64,000 nt of DNA from Shinella zoogloeoides (lineage in GTDB: Bacteria; Pseudomonadota; Alphaproteobacteria; Rhizobiales; Rhizobiaceae), in NCBI RefSeq assembly GCF_030733845.1, contig NZ_CP132312.1, positions 124,001 to 188,000 on the forward strand. The letters are read 5' to 3'. The first letter of the stretch is position 1. Every line of letters starts with the position of its first letter. Made by a program: the position numbers and the translations under genes. This document shows, piece after piece, positions 54,614 through 63,381 of the stretch. The notes under the pieces are model-generated. The model was not told the DNA's origin, ran no database searches, and saw only the letters and a list, made by a program, of their open reading frames with translations.

Positions 54614-55795
54614 ATGATCAAGACCTTCAAGGACAGGCACGGCTTTGCCCGCGCCGACGTCACGCTCGCCAATTGGCGCACCACCCCCTTTAGCCGCTGG
54701 ACCTTCCAGAACGTCCGCGATTTCGTGCCGACGGCCGTCATTGCCGCCGAGGTGCCGAGCGCGGAAGTGCCGCTTGCCAGCGAAGCCTTCCTCGATGCGG
54801 CGATGGAGACCGGTCTTGCCGGCGCGGCCACGGCCCGCGCCTTCCTAGAGTTCGCCCATACGGATGCCTTCGTGATGATGCGCCGGGGTGAGATCGTCGC
54901 GGAACATTACGCGCCGCATGCCGACCCCAATGCGCCGCACCTCGTCTTCTCGATCTCCAAGTCGCTGACGGCGGTGCTTTCCGGCATCCTGGAGGCCGAA
55001 GGCCTTGTTGATCCCGACCGTCCGGTGACGGACTACCTGCCGGAAGCCAAGGGCAGCGTCTACGGCGACTGCACCTATCGCGACGTGCTGGACATGCGCG
55101 TCAGCCTCGATTTCGAGGAAGCCTATCTCGATCCCTACGGCGCCTTCGCGCGCTATCGCCGGTCCATGCTGTGGAACCCGCCGATGCCGGACGCAAAGCC
55201 CGAGACGCTGGCATCCTTCCTGCTCACCCTGCAAAAGGCCGAGCGGCCGCATGGCGGACCGTTCTACTATGCCTCGCCGAATGCCGACCTCCTCGGCGTC
55301 GTCATCGAGCGCGTGACGGGCGCGCGCTTTGCCGATCTCGTCTCGGACCTCATCTGGAAGCCGATGGGTGCGAAGGGTAATGCCGATATCACGGTGGATG
55401 CCATTGGTACGCCGCGCACCGCCGGCGGCGTCTCCATGACGGCGCGCGACCTTGCCCGTCTCGGCGAACTCCTGCGCAACCACGGCGTTCGCAACGGCCG
55501 GCAGATCATTCCCGAGGGATGGATCCGCGACATGCAGGAGAACGGCGACCGGGAGGCCTGGCAACAGGGCCGCAATGTCGACCTGCCGAACGGGCGCTAC
55601 CGCAGCCAGTGGTACCAGTCCGGCGAAGCCGACCACGCCTTTTGTGCGATCGGCATCCATGGCCAATGGCTCTATGTCGATCCGAGCACCGAGACGGTCA
55701 TCGTAAAACTCTCCTCCCAGCCCGAGCCGCTGGGCGACGAGGAGAACCAGGACATCTTCACCTTCTTCCGGGCGCTGTGCCGCCGGGCAATCTAG
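54614..55795 (+). CDS. Beta-lactamase-fold serine hydrolase
   Basis: 393-residue enzyme of the class C beta-lactamase/esterase/6-aminohexanoate-dimer hydrolase group. The catalytic SxxK is S113-I-S-K116, the second motif is in FYYASPNADLLG (Tyr with Asn), and a GIHGQW segment stands where KTG is usual. No signal peptide is seen, so it is cytoplasmic. It is probably co-transcribed with ABC system 2 and resembles nylonase-type amide hydrolases, which suggests cleavage of an imported amide. The exact substrate is unknown. Confidence 0.85.
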   Translation: MIKTFKDRHGFARADVTLANWRTTPFSRWTFQNVRDFVPTAVIAAEVPSAEVPLASEAFLDAAMETGLAGAATARAFLEFAHTDAFVMMRRGEIVAEHYAPHADPNAPHLVFSISKSLTAVLSGILEAEGLVDPDRPVTDYLPEAKGSVYGDCTYRDVLDMRVSLDFEEAYLDPYGAFARYRRSMLWNPPMPDAKPETLASFLLTLQKAERPHGGPFYYASPNADLLGVVIERVTGARFADLVSDLIWKPMGAKGNADITVDAIGTPRTAGGVSMTARDLARLGELLRNHGVRNGRQIIPEGWIRDMQENGDREAWQQGRNVDLPNGRYRSQWYQSGEADHAFCAIGIHGQWLYVDPSTETVIVKLSSQPEPLGDEENQDIFTFFRALCRRAI

Positions 55796-55814
55796 AACAG
55801 ACCGAGGGAACACC

Positions 55815-57485
55815 ATGCAGAAAGAAGCGAGCTACATCATCCGCAATGCGCGGGTGCTGACCATGGACGAGGCGAACCCGCGTGCCGCCGCGCTCGCCGT
55901 TTCCGGCAACCGCATCCTCGCCGTCGGCTCCGAGGCCGAGATCGACGCCTTTTCCGGCCCCGATACCCATGTGATCGACGCGAAGGGCGCGACCGTGCTG
56001 CCGGGCTTCAACGAGGCGCACATGCACATCTTCGGCGGCTCGGCCGAGCTGCGCGAACTCTCGCTCTTCGGAATGAAGGGGTTCGATGCACTGGACAAGG
56101 CGTTGAAGAAATATGCGGCGGATTATCCTGAGCGCACGCTGCTGATCGCCCAGCATGCCGACTACACGATCCTCTCCGACGACGAGCGCATGACGCGCCA
56201 CCATCTCGACCGCATCCTGCCGGACCGCGCCGTGCTGATCTTCGCCCCCGACCACCACACCGCCTGGGCCAATACGCTGGCGCTCAAGATGGGCGGCATC
56301 CTCGAGGGCCGCGATGTCGGCGTCGGCAACGAGATCGTCATGGGCGAGGACGGCCTTGCCAATGGGGAACTGCGCGAAAGCAACGCCATCCGTCCGGTCT
56401 CCGCGCTCGGCGAGACGGGCGCGCGCGAAATGCTCGGCGTTGGCACGGGCGGCGATCCGGAGCATGTGACGGCGGAGGAGCGTGCCGGCGACATCGAGAT
56501 CATCAAGGAAGGTCTCGCCTATGTCGCCTCGCTCGGCATCACCTCGCTGCAGAACATGGACGGCAGCCTCTACCAGCTCGAAATGCTGGATGAGATCGAG
56601 AAGACGGTGGGCCTGCCGGTGCGCGTGCGCATGCCCTTCCACATGAAGAACTTCATGCCGCTCTCGGACCTCGAGACCAAGGCCGCGGCCTGGCGCGAGC
56701 GCTTCAATTCCGACCGCCTGCGCTGCGATTTCGTCAAACTCTTCATGGACGGCGTGACGGAATCGGGCACGGCCGTCTTCGTCGACGACTATTGCCACCA
56801 GCCGGGCTTGAAGGGCGATCCGCTGTTCTCGCAGGAGCACTTCAACGACGTCGCCGTCGCCGCCGACAAGCTCGGCCTGCCGGTCGCTGTGCACGCCATC
56901 GGCGACGGCGCGGTGCGCATGGTGCTGAACGGCTACGAGGCCGCCATCAAGGCCAACGGCAAGCGCGACAGCCGCAACCGCATCGAGCATATCGAGGTGG
57001 TGCATCCCGATGACATCCCGCGCTTCAAGGAGCTCGGCACCGTCGCCTCGATGCAGCCGACCCACCCGCCCGGCAGTGCCGGCCTGCCGACCGAGCCGTA
57101 CCTTTCCTATATCGGCGAGGCGCGCTGGCCCTATGCGTTTGCCTGGCGCACGCTGGTCGATGCCGGCGCGCCGATCGTCTTCGCCACCGACTGGCCGGTC
57201 TCCCCGCTCGATCCGATGAACTGCATCGAATGCGCCATGACCCGCACGGTCTGGAAGGACGGCATGAAGGACGAGCGGCTATCGCTGCACGAGACGCTGG
57301 CCGCCTATACGAAGAACGGCGCCTGGGTCGAGTTCATGGAAGACCGCAAGGGCGTGCTGAAGCCCGGCTACCTTGCCGACATCGTCGTGCTTTCGGCCGA
57401 TGTGGAGGCGACGGATTTCGCCGATCTTTCGGCCGTCCGCCCCGTCACCACCATCTGCGACGGCCGGATCACCTACCAGGCTTGA
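55815..57485 (+). CDS. YtcJ-like metal-dependent amidohydrolase
   Basis: 556-residue member of the amidohydrolase superfamily (Amidohydro_3). The first metal motif appears as GFNEAHMHIFG (H-x-H), the later histidine in PVAVHAIGDGAVR, another in RIEHIEVVHPDD, and the aspartate in VFATDWPVSPLDP, a typical YtcJ end motif. It hydrolyses amide or ester bonds of unknown small molecules. It starts 19 bases after the hydrolase stop and is likely the last gene of the system-2 operon. Confidence 0.9.
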   Translation: MQKEASYIIRNARVLTMDEANPRAAALAVSGNRILAVGSEAEIDAFSGPDTHVIDAKGATVLPGFNEAHMHIFGGSAELRELSLFGMKGFDALDKALKKYAADYPERTLLIAQHADYTILSDDERMTRHHLDRILPDRAVLIFAPDHHTAWANTLALKMGGILEGRDVGVGNEIVMGEDGLANGELRESNAIRPVSALGETGAREMLGVGTGGDPEHVTAEERAGDIEIIKEGLAYVASLGITSLQNMDGSLYQLEMLDEIEKTVGLPVRVRMPFHMKNFMPLSDLETKAAAWRERFNSDRLRCDFVKLFMDGVTESGTAVFVDDYCHQPGLKGDPLFSQEHFNDVAVAADKLGLPVAVHAIGDGAVRMVLNGYEAAIKANGKRDSRNRIEHIEVVHPDDIPRFKELGTVASMQPTHPPGSAGLPTEPYLSYIGEARWPYAFAWRTLVDAGAPIVFATDWPVSPLDPMNCIECAMTRTVWKDGMKDERLSLHETLAAYTKNGAWVEFMEDRKGVLKPGYLADIVVLSADVEATDFADLSAVRPVTTICDGRITYQA

Positions 57486-57520
57486 TCTCGAAAAGAAGCG
57501 CTATCGGCGCAGCCAAATCT

Positions 57521-57560
57521 ATGCGATAGGCCGGGTGTTCAAACATCCGGCCTATCGCAT
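57521..57560. repeat. 40-base palindrome covering the start of the DMT-transporter gene
   Basis: ATGCGATAGGCCGG (57521-57534) and CCGGCCTATCGCAT (57547-57560) are perfect inverse complements, and the interior GTGTTCAAACAT pairs almost completely (one G-T wobble). The palindrome lies between the amidohydrolase stop and the transporter gene, and its last two bases belong to the likely ATG (57559-57561). A hairpin here would bury the start region. Nothing else in the window repeats it. Confidence 0.8.
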
Positions 57561-58428
57561 GTATATCGCTGAAATCCTCGCCCTCTGCGCCGCCGTCTGC
57601 ATCGCGATGAGTGGCATGTTCGTCAGCGAGTTGCAGGGGCGCATGCCGCTTCTCGACCTTGCCCGCGTGCAGATGATCGCCGCCTTCCTGATGACGGCGG
57701 CCGCCTCGCTCGCGGTGGGCGGCTGGCGCAGCGTGGAGCCGTGGCAGCTCGGCTTCCTCGCCGTTTCCAGCTTTTTCGGCATCATCATCGCCAGCACCAC
57801 CTATTTCGCGGCGATCTATTCGGCCGGTCCGCGCACCACCGCCCTGCTCTTCTCGCTCGCCTCGCCCTTCGCGGTGGTGCTCGGCTATCTCTTCCTCGGC
57901 GAAACGCTGACGGGCCGGCAGGGGCTCGGCATTACCTGCGTGCTGGCCGGCATCATGCTGGCCATCGGCCGGCGGCCCTCCAAGATGGCCGCGCGCACGC
58001 CGTGGCTCGGCATCGGGCTCGGGATCGTCACGGCCATCGGGCAGGCGCTCGGCAGCCTTGCCGCCCGTCCCGCCATGGCAGGCGGCGTCGAGCCCTTCAC
58101 GGCGATGGCCGTGCGCTCCGGCATCGCGACGCTCTTCTTCGTGGCGCTCCTTCTCGTGCCGCATCCGGCACTGAAGGCGACATCGCAGATTACCCGGCGT
58201 TCGCTGGGCTTTGCCGTCGGTTCTGCCTTCTTCGGCGTTGGGCTCGGCATGTCGCTGCTGATGGCGGCGCTGGCGCACGGCAATGTCGGCATCGTCTCGA
58301 CGCTCTCGTCCATGACGCCGGTCGTCATCCTGCCGATGGTCTGGGCGCGCACCGGCATCGTGCCGCCGCCGGCCGCCTGGATCGGCGCGGCGCTTGCGGT
58401 GGTCGGCACCGGGCTGATCAGCCTTTAA
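57559..58428 (+). CDS. DMT-superfamily (EamA) transporter
   Basis: 289-residue membrane protein with about ten helices in two EamA repeats. AGPRTTALLFSLASPFAVVLGYLFLGETL is the typical end of repeat one, and STLSSMTPVVILPMVWARTG of repeat two. It likely exports a small metabolite. Start choice is uncertain: the ATG at 57559 has no good ribosome binding site, and a GTG at 57535 inside the palindrome would add eight residues. It is convergent with the nitrilase-family gene; the stops overlap by 4 bases. Confidence 0.85.
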   Translation: MYIAEILALCAAVCIAMSGMFVSELQGRMPLLDLARVQMIAAFLMTAAASLAVGGWRSVEPWQLGFLAVSSFFGIIIASTTYFAAIYSAGPRTTALLFSLASPFAVVLGYLFLGETLTGRQGLGITCVLAGIMLAIGRRPSKMAARTPWLGIGLGIVTAIGQALGSLAARPAMAGGVEPFTAMAVRSGIATLFFVALLLVPHPALKATSQITRRSLGFAVGSAFFGVGLGMSLLMAALAHGNVGIVSTLSSMTPVVILPMVWARTGIVPPPAAWIGAALAVVGTGLISL

Positions 58429-59204
58429 ACCCGGCCGAGATCCACGAGATAGGTGTTCTCCGCCCGTGACTTCGCATAGTCCTCGGGCCGGATTTCCGCG
58501 AAGAGCAGGGTTTCGCCCTCGGCGGGTGCCTCGGCGAGCAGCTTGCCGTCGGGGGCTGCGATGCGTGAGAGGCCGGCATAGGTGAAGTGGTCGTCGCCGC
58601 CGCAATGGTTGATATAGGCGACGAAGACCTGGTTCTCGAAGGCGCGCACCTGGATCATGTGGCCTGCGATGAAGGTGCCTGACGAACCCTTCGGCAGCGC
58701 CGTCGGGACGACGACGAGGTCGGCGCCGGCGAGCGCCAGGCGGCGCACGTTTTCCGGAAACTCCACGTCGTAGCAGATCAGCATGCCGAGCCTTATGCCG
58801 CCGAGTTCCACCATGACGGAGGCGGGAACGCCGGGCTTGAAGACATTGCGCTCGTAGTCGCCGTAGAGGTGGGACTTGCGGTAGACCGCATTGGTGCCGA
58901 TGCCGTCGGTGAAGAGCGCGCTGTTATAGGTGGTCGTGCCTTCCTGCTCGGCAAAGCCCGCAACGATGGCGAGCCCGTTGTCGCGGGCGATGGCGCTGAG
59001 CCGCGCCGCCACGTCGCCTGTTGCGGGCGAGGCGAGACGGGTGAACGCCGCCTCTCCCGCCCCGTAGCCGGTGACGGCGAGTTCCGGCACGATGAGCAGC
59101 TTGGCGCCGCCGGACGCGGCATCCGCGGCGGCGGCGGCGATGCGTTCGATATTGGCCTCGCCGTCACCGGCAATGGCGTGCATTTGCAGGGCGGCGATCC
59201 GCAT
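58425..59204 (-). CDS. Carbon-nitrogen hydrolase (nitrilase superfamily)
   Basis: 259-residue hydrolase with a complete catalytic triad: Glu41 (VPELAVTGYG), Lys110 (YRKSHLYG) and Cys144 (LICYDVEFPE). It belongs to the amidase/omega-amidase/N-carbamoylputrescine-amidase side of the family. It is the last gene of the minus-strand operon containing ABC system 3, with 20 bases between, so it probably cleaves the imported amide; N-carbamoylputrescine is one attractive candidate, though unproven. Confidence 0.9.
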   Translation of the reverse strand: MRIAALQMHAIAGDGEANIERIAAAAADAASGGAKLLIVPELAVTGYGAGEAAFTRLASPATGDVAARLSAIARDNGLAIVAGFAEQEGTTTYNSALFTDGIGTNAVYRKSHLYGDYERNVFKPGVPASVMVELGGIRLGMLICYDVEFPENVRRLALAGADLVVVPTALPKGSSGTFIAGHMIQVRAFENQVFVAYINHCGGDDHFTYAGLSRIAAPDGKLLAEAPAEGETLLFAEIRPEDYAKSRAENTYLVDLGRV

Positions 59205-59224
59205 GGCTCTTCCTACTTCGTTTT

Positions 59225-60022
59225 CTAATCCCGCGACGACATCGCGCCGAGCAGCTTCGGCAGGTCGCCGAAGCGCGCGACGAGGCCGAAGATGGTGGCG
59301 GCGATCGCGACGAACAGGATCGTGACCGAGGCCATCGTCGGCGTATAGCCGTAGCGCAACGCGTTGAAGATCTTGATCGGCAGTGTCTCCATCGTGAAGC
59401 CAATCGTCATGTAGGCAACGATATACTCGTTGAGCGAAAGAACGAAGGCGAATGCATAGCCGGATATGAGATAGGGCAGTATCAGCGGCAGGACCACCGT
59501 GCGGAAGATCGTGCGGTCGTCGGCCCCCATCGTCGCGGCGGCTTCGACCAGCGAGCGGTCGATGGAGGAAAAGCCGAGCGACAGCGTCACCAGCGGCAGC
59601 GTCACGAAGAAGATGGCATGGCTGATGACGGCCGTCGCCGGCTGGCCGTAGAAGCCGGTCGTGGCCCAGAAGGTGAGAAGGCCGAGCGCCGTGATGACCG
59701 GCGGCAGCGTGAAGGGCGCGATGCCGAGAAGCTGGAAGATGTTCGCCCAGGGCGCATGCCGCCGCCAGAGGAACCAGGCGAGCGGCAGCGCGATGGCGAG
59801 CGCCACGGCCGCCGAAAGAGCCGCCAGCGTGATCGAGGCGAAGAGGGCATTGCGCCATTCGACATTGGTGAAGATTTCGCCGTACCAGCCGAGCGAGAAT
59901 CCCTGCGGGGGGAAGGCAAGCGTCTGCTTCTCGTTCACCGATACGCCGGCGACGACGATGATCGGCAGCGACAGGAAGAGGCCGATGAGGCCGAAATAGA
60001 CCTTCTGCAGCGCGGCGTTCAT
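59225..60022 (-). CDS. Polyamine-type ABC permease (PotC-like), system 3
   Basis: 265-residue permease. FLSLPIIVVAGVSVNEKQTLAFPP at the N-terminus and the EAA loop EAAATMGADDRTIFRTVVLP are visible; FVLSLNEYIVAYMTIGF is the conserved PotC late segment. Its ATG overlaps the preceding permease stop by 4 bases. Confidence 0.9.
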   Translation of the reverse strand: MNAALQKVYFGLIGLFLSLPIIVVAGVSVNEKQTLAFPPQGFSLGWYGEIFTNVEWRNALFASITLAALSAAVALAIALPLAWFLWRRHAPWANIFQLLGIAPFTLPPVITALGLLTFWATTGFYGQPATAVISHAIFFVTLPLVTLSLGFSSIDRSLVEAAATMGADDRTIFRTVVLPLILPYLISGYAFAFVLSLNEYIVAYMTIGFTMETLPIKIFNALRYGYTPTMASVTILFVAIAATIFGLVARFGDLPKLLGAMSSRD

Positions 60023-60873
60023 GCGGCTTCTCCCTTGCGGCCGGCATAGACCGTGAGCGCGACGAGGCCGAGCGTGACGAGCACGAGGAACACGGCCATG
60101 GCAGCGGCGAACGGCATGTTGGACTGGTAGATCGCCTGGTCGGTGATGAGCACCGAAAGCGTCCAGTGCTGCGGCCGGCCGAGAATCTGCGGCAGCAGGT
60201 AGGAGCCGAGCGCGAAGATGAAGACCATGATCAGGGTTGCGACGATGGTGTTGCGCAGCGCCGGCACGACGACGGTGAAGAAGGATTTGACCGGCGAGGC
60301 GCCAAGGGTGCGCGCCGCCTCCGTCAGCGTCGGATCGAGCCGCACGAGGGCGGGATAGAGTACCAGCACCGTATAGGGCAGCGCCTGGTAGACCATGGCC
60401 GTCAGCACCGCGCCGAAGCTCGGGTTCAGCGCCACCGCCTCGTTCATCACGCCGAGCATGACGAGCAGGTTGGTGATGCCCGCCGTGCGCGAAAACAGCG
60501 TCGACCAGGCGAAGCCGATGATGACTTCCGAGAGCGACAGGATGGAGAGCAGCGCCACCAGCCAGAGCACCTGCGTCTTCCGCCTGGTGCGCGAAAGCAG
60601 GTAGGTGAAGGGCACGGCAAGCGCCACGCAGCAGATGGCGACGGCGATCGCGAGGAACAGCGAGAAGCCCAGCACCTTGCCGAAGAACAGGCTGAGGAAG
60701 CGGGCGTAGTTGTCTAAGACGAAGTCGGCCGAATAGAAACCGGCCGGATCGCGCTTGAAGAAGGAAACCGCGATCATCGTCGCGAAGGGCACGACGAAGA
60801 AGACGATCAGCATGCCCGCGGGAAAGAGCAGCGGGCCATAGTCGGTGAGTTTTTGCGGCGCTTCGCGTCTCAT
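60019..60873 (-). CDS. Polyamine-type ABC permease (PotB-like), system 3
   Basis: 284-residue permease. The N-terminal cytoplasmic part ends near residue 14, followed by helix FPAGMLIVFFVVPFATMIAV and the core; the EAA loop is EAARTLGASPVKSFFTVVVP, and GSYLLPQILGRPQHWTLSVLI is typical of PotB. The ATG at 60873 forms an ATGA overlap with the ATPase gene; the alternative start six codons upstream is inside that gene. Confidence 0.9.
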   Translation of the reverse strand: MRREAPQKLTDYGPLLFPAGMLIVFFVVPFATMIAVSFFKRDPAGFYSADFVLDNYARFLSLFFGKVLGFSLFLAIAVAICCVALAVPFTYLLSRTRRKTQVLWLVALLSILSLSEVIIGFAWSTLFSRTAGITNLLVMLGVMNEAVALNPSFGAVLTAMVYQALPYTVLVLYPALVRLDPTLTEAARTLGASPVKSFFTVVVPALRNTIVATLIMVFIFALGSYLLPQILGRPQHWTLSVLITDQAIYQSNMPFAAAMAVFLVLVTLGLVALTVYAGRKGEAA

Positions 60874-61904
60874 GACTTCAGCACCACGCAATCGGCCGGG
60901 TTGAGCTGGACGCCAACGCTCTGGCCGACGGAAACGTCCGGCCGGGCGTTCGGCATGGAGACGGCGACGATCTGCTTGCCGCCGGCCTCCACGAAGGTCT
61001 CGATCGTGCCGCCGAGATCGCGCACGAAGGTGACGGTGCCGGAGATCGGCGCGTTGCCGGGGGCCGTCAGATGCACGTCTTCCGGGCGCACCGAAAGGAC
61101 GCCCGATGTGAGGCCGGCGGGAATGGCAAGGCCGGGGACCGAGGCGCCGAGCACGCTGGCGCCCGCGCCGTCCGCCTTGAAATCGATGAGGTTGGTCATG
61201 CCGATGAAGTCGGCGACGAAGGTGTCGGCCGGGCGGCGGTAGATCTCCACCGGCGGGGCGGCCTGGCGGATCTCGCCGCCGTTCATCACGACGACCGTGT
61301 CGGCCATGGTCATGGCCTCGCGCTGGTCGTGGGTGACGACGATGGTGGTGATGCCGAGGCGCTGCTGGAGCTGGCGCAGCTCCACCTGCATGGCCTCGCG
61401 CAGCTTGGCGTCTAGCGCGGAGAGCGGCTCGTCGAGCAGGAACAGTTTCGGCGAGATGGCGAGGGCGCGGGCGATGGCGACGCGCTGGCGCTGGCCACCG
61501 GAGAGCTTTGCGACCGGACGGTCGGCATAGCCCGTCAGATGGATCATCGAAAGGAGCTCGTCGACGCGCTTCTTCTGCTCCTCCTTGCCGATACCGCGGA
61601 TGCGCAGCGAATAGGCGATGTTCTCGCCGACGGAAAGGTGCGGAAAGAGCGCCAGCGACTGGAAGACCATGCCGAGGTCGCGCTTGTGGGTGGGAACGGT
61701 GGTGATGTCCTTGCCGTCGAGCTTGATCGCCCCGCTCGTCGGCAGGTCGAGGCCGGCGACCATGCGCATCAGCGTGGTCTTGCCGCAGCCGGACGGGCCG
61801 AGAAGGCAGACGAAGGTGCCGTGCGGCACGGTCAGCTCGACATTCTTGACGGCCGTGAACGTACCAAACTGCTTGACGATATTCTGGAGGGTCAATCCGG
61901 ACAT
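60870..61904 (-). CDS. Polyamine-type ABC transporter ATPase (PotA-like), system 3
   Basis: 344-residue ATPase. Walker [11 protein letters not shown]-loop VFQSLALFPH, signature [15 protein letters not shown], Walker [13 protein letters not shown] and a C-terminal TOBE domain (about residues 265-340). It follows the binding-protein gene by 76 bases. Confidence 0.92.
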   Translation of the reverse strand: MSGLTLQNIVKQFGTFTAVKNVELTVPHGTFVCLLGPSGCGKTTLMRMVAGLDLPTSGAIKLDGKDITTVPTHKRDLGMVFQSLALFPHLSVGENIAYSLRIRGIGKEEQKKRVDELLSMIHLTGYADRPVAKLSGGQRQRVAIARALAISPKLFLLDEPLSALDAKLREAMQVELRQLQQRLGITTIVVTHDQREAMTMADTVVVMNGGEIRQAAPPVEIYRRPADTFVADFIGMTNLIDFKADGAGASVLGASVPGLAIPAGLTSGVLSVRPEDVHLTAPGNAPISGTVTFVRDLGGTIETFVEAGGKQIVAVSMPNARPDVSVGQSVGVQLNPADCVVLKS

Positions 61905-61980
61905 TGGGGCTCCGCTCGGCGCTGGTTCTGGAACCGGCCGGCGGTTGCCCGCCGGCCGGTGTCTTCTGGAAGGGACAGGC

Positions 61981-63069
61981 TCAGCCTGCGATCATTTCCG
62001 TCCACTTCTGGTTCAGCCAGTCGGCCTTGGAGGTGTAGAGGTCGTAGCGCGGGATGATCGGATCGATATCCGAGGAAACCGCGGCGAACTCTTCCGCCGA
62101 AAGGTCGAGCAGATCGCGCTTGACGGTCGGCGCGGTGCCGACCTTGCGCGACAGCAGCGCCTGGATCTTCGGCTGGCTCATGTAGTTGATGAAGGTATGG
62201 GCTTCCTCGACCTTTTCCGAGACGCGCGACAGCGCCCAGCAGCCGGAATCCATGATGCCGCCTTCCTTCGGGAAGGTGGAGCGGACCGGCTGGCCATCCT
62301 TGGCGGCCAGGCCCGTCACGTCGTGGTAATACTGGCCCATCGGGATTTCGCCCGACTTCAGCGACTGCTCGAACTGCGCCTCGTCACGATACCACAGGCG
62401 AACGTTCGGCTTGACTTCGGCGAGCTTTTCGAAGGCCTTGACGAGGCCTTCCTCGGTGTCGAGCGCGTTGGTGCCGCCGAAATGGGTCTTGGCCGTCACT
62501 TCCAGCAGGAAGGAGTTGGACACGAGCGCCAGCAGGCCGAGCTTGTCGGCATTTGCCGGATCCCACAGCGCGTTCCAGGAGGTCGGCGCTTCCTTGAAGA
62601 CATCCGTGTTGGTGACGAGCGTGATGTACCAGGCGACGGCGCCGATGCCGGCGACGCGGCCATCGGGATACTTGTTGACGAAATGGTCGATCAGGTTGGA
62701 AGCGTTCGGGATCTTCGCCATGTCGAGCGGCGCCCACAGCTCGGTCGACTGGCCCTTCAGCATGGCGACCTGCGACATCATCGAGACGTCGGCCGGCGCC
62801 TGCCCGGCGCGAGCGGCCTGCTCGAGCTGGACGAGCCAGGCCTCGCCCGTCGGCTCGGCGACCGATTCCACCGCGATGCCCGTTTCCTTGGTGAAGTCGG
62901 CGAAGATGTTCTTGTCGAAGGAATCCTTGAAATAGCCGCCGTAGACGCCGACCTTCAGCGACTTGTCCTGCGCGCGCAGCACCGCCGGCATGGCGAGCAG
63001 CGAGGCGCCGGCAACGCCCGCGCCAAGCACGGCGCGGCGGCTGACATTGGTCTTGAGGATGTCACGCAT
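61981..63069 (-). CDS. ABC substrate-binding protein (PotD-like, Tat-exported), system 3
   Basis: 362-residue periplasmic protein. The Tat signal is NVSRRAVLGAGVAGASLLAM with the twin arginines near residues 11-12, cleaved after about AVLRAQ (residue 34). The mature start KSLKVGVYGGYFKDSFDKNI is more divergent than in systems 1 and 2, so a different ligand is likely. It is the first gene of the system-3 operon and is divergent from a LysR regulator. Confidence 0.9.
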   Translation of the reverse strand: MRDILKTNVSRRAVLGAGVAGASLLAMPAVLRAQDKSLKVGVYGGYFKDSFDKNIFADFTKETGIAVESVAEPTGEAWLVQLEQAARAGQAPADVSMMSQVAMLKGQSTELWAPLDMAKIPNASNLIDHFVNKYPDGRVAGIGAVAWYITLVTNTDVFKEAPTSWNALWDPANADKLGLLALVSNSFLLEVTAKTHFGGTNALDTEEGLVKAFEKLAEVKPNVRLWYRDEAQFEQSLKSGEIPMGQYYHDVTGLAAKDGQPVRSTFPKEGGIMDSGCWALSRVSEKVEEAHTFINYMSQPKIQALLSRKVGTAPTVKRDLLDLSAEEFAAVSSDIDPIIPRYDLYTSKADWLNQKWTEMIAG

Positions 63070-63381
63070 GGTCGTCTTTCTCCTTTAAGGCCGGCCGGTC
63101 GATCCGGCCGGGTCGTTCCCGTTGTTGCCATTCTACGCCAGGCGCTCTGCGCCATGAAAGGGCCGAACGCCATCGGGTTTGGATTTTCGGAAAGAAAACT
63201 GCGCTTTGGTCCCGGCGCATGCCTTGCGCGGTCCATTGCCAGCGAAACTGGCGCCTCCCGATCGTCCCCCGGGGCTTCGCCCTCGTTTTTCACAGTATCG
63301 TAATAAAACGCTTGGAAAAGCAATTGACATTGTTATAGCGTTTGCCGTGAGAAAAACTCACGATCCGAGAATTCCCCGTCA
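63070..63381. promoter_or_regulatory. Divergent promoter region of ABC system 3 and lysR gene
   Basis: 312 bases with no gene. The half next to lysR is AT-rich. An inverted repeat AAACGCT (63306-63312) / AGCGTTT (63337-63343), 24 bases apart, is a candidate LysR-type binding region. A TTGACA hexamer at 63324-63329 lies between the arms but I find no matching -10 box at 16-18 bases for the plus strand. Confidence 0.45.

Noticed and set aside
63324..63329. TTGACA as the -35 box of the lysR gene
   Set aside because: No acceptable -10 hexamer lies 16-18 bases downstream on the plus strand; kept only as part of the regulatory region note.
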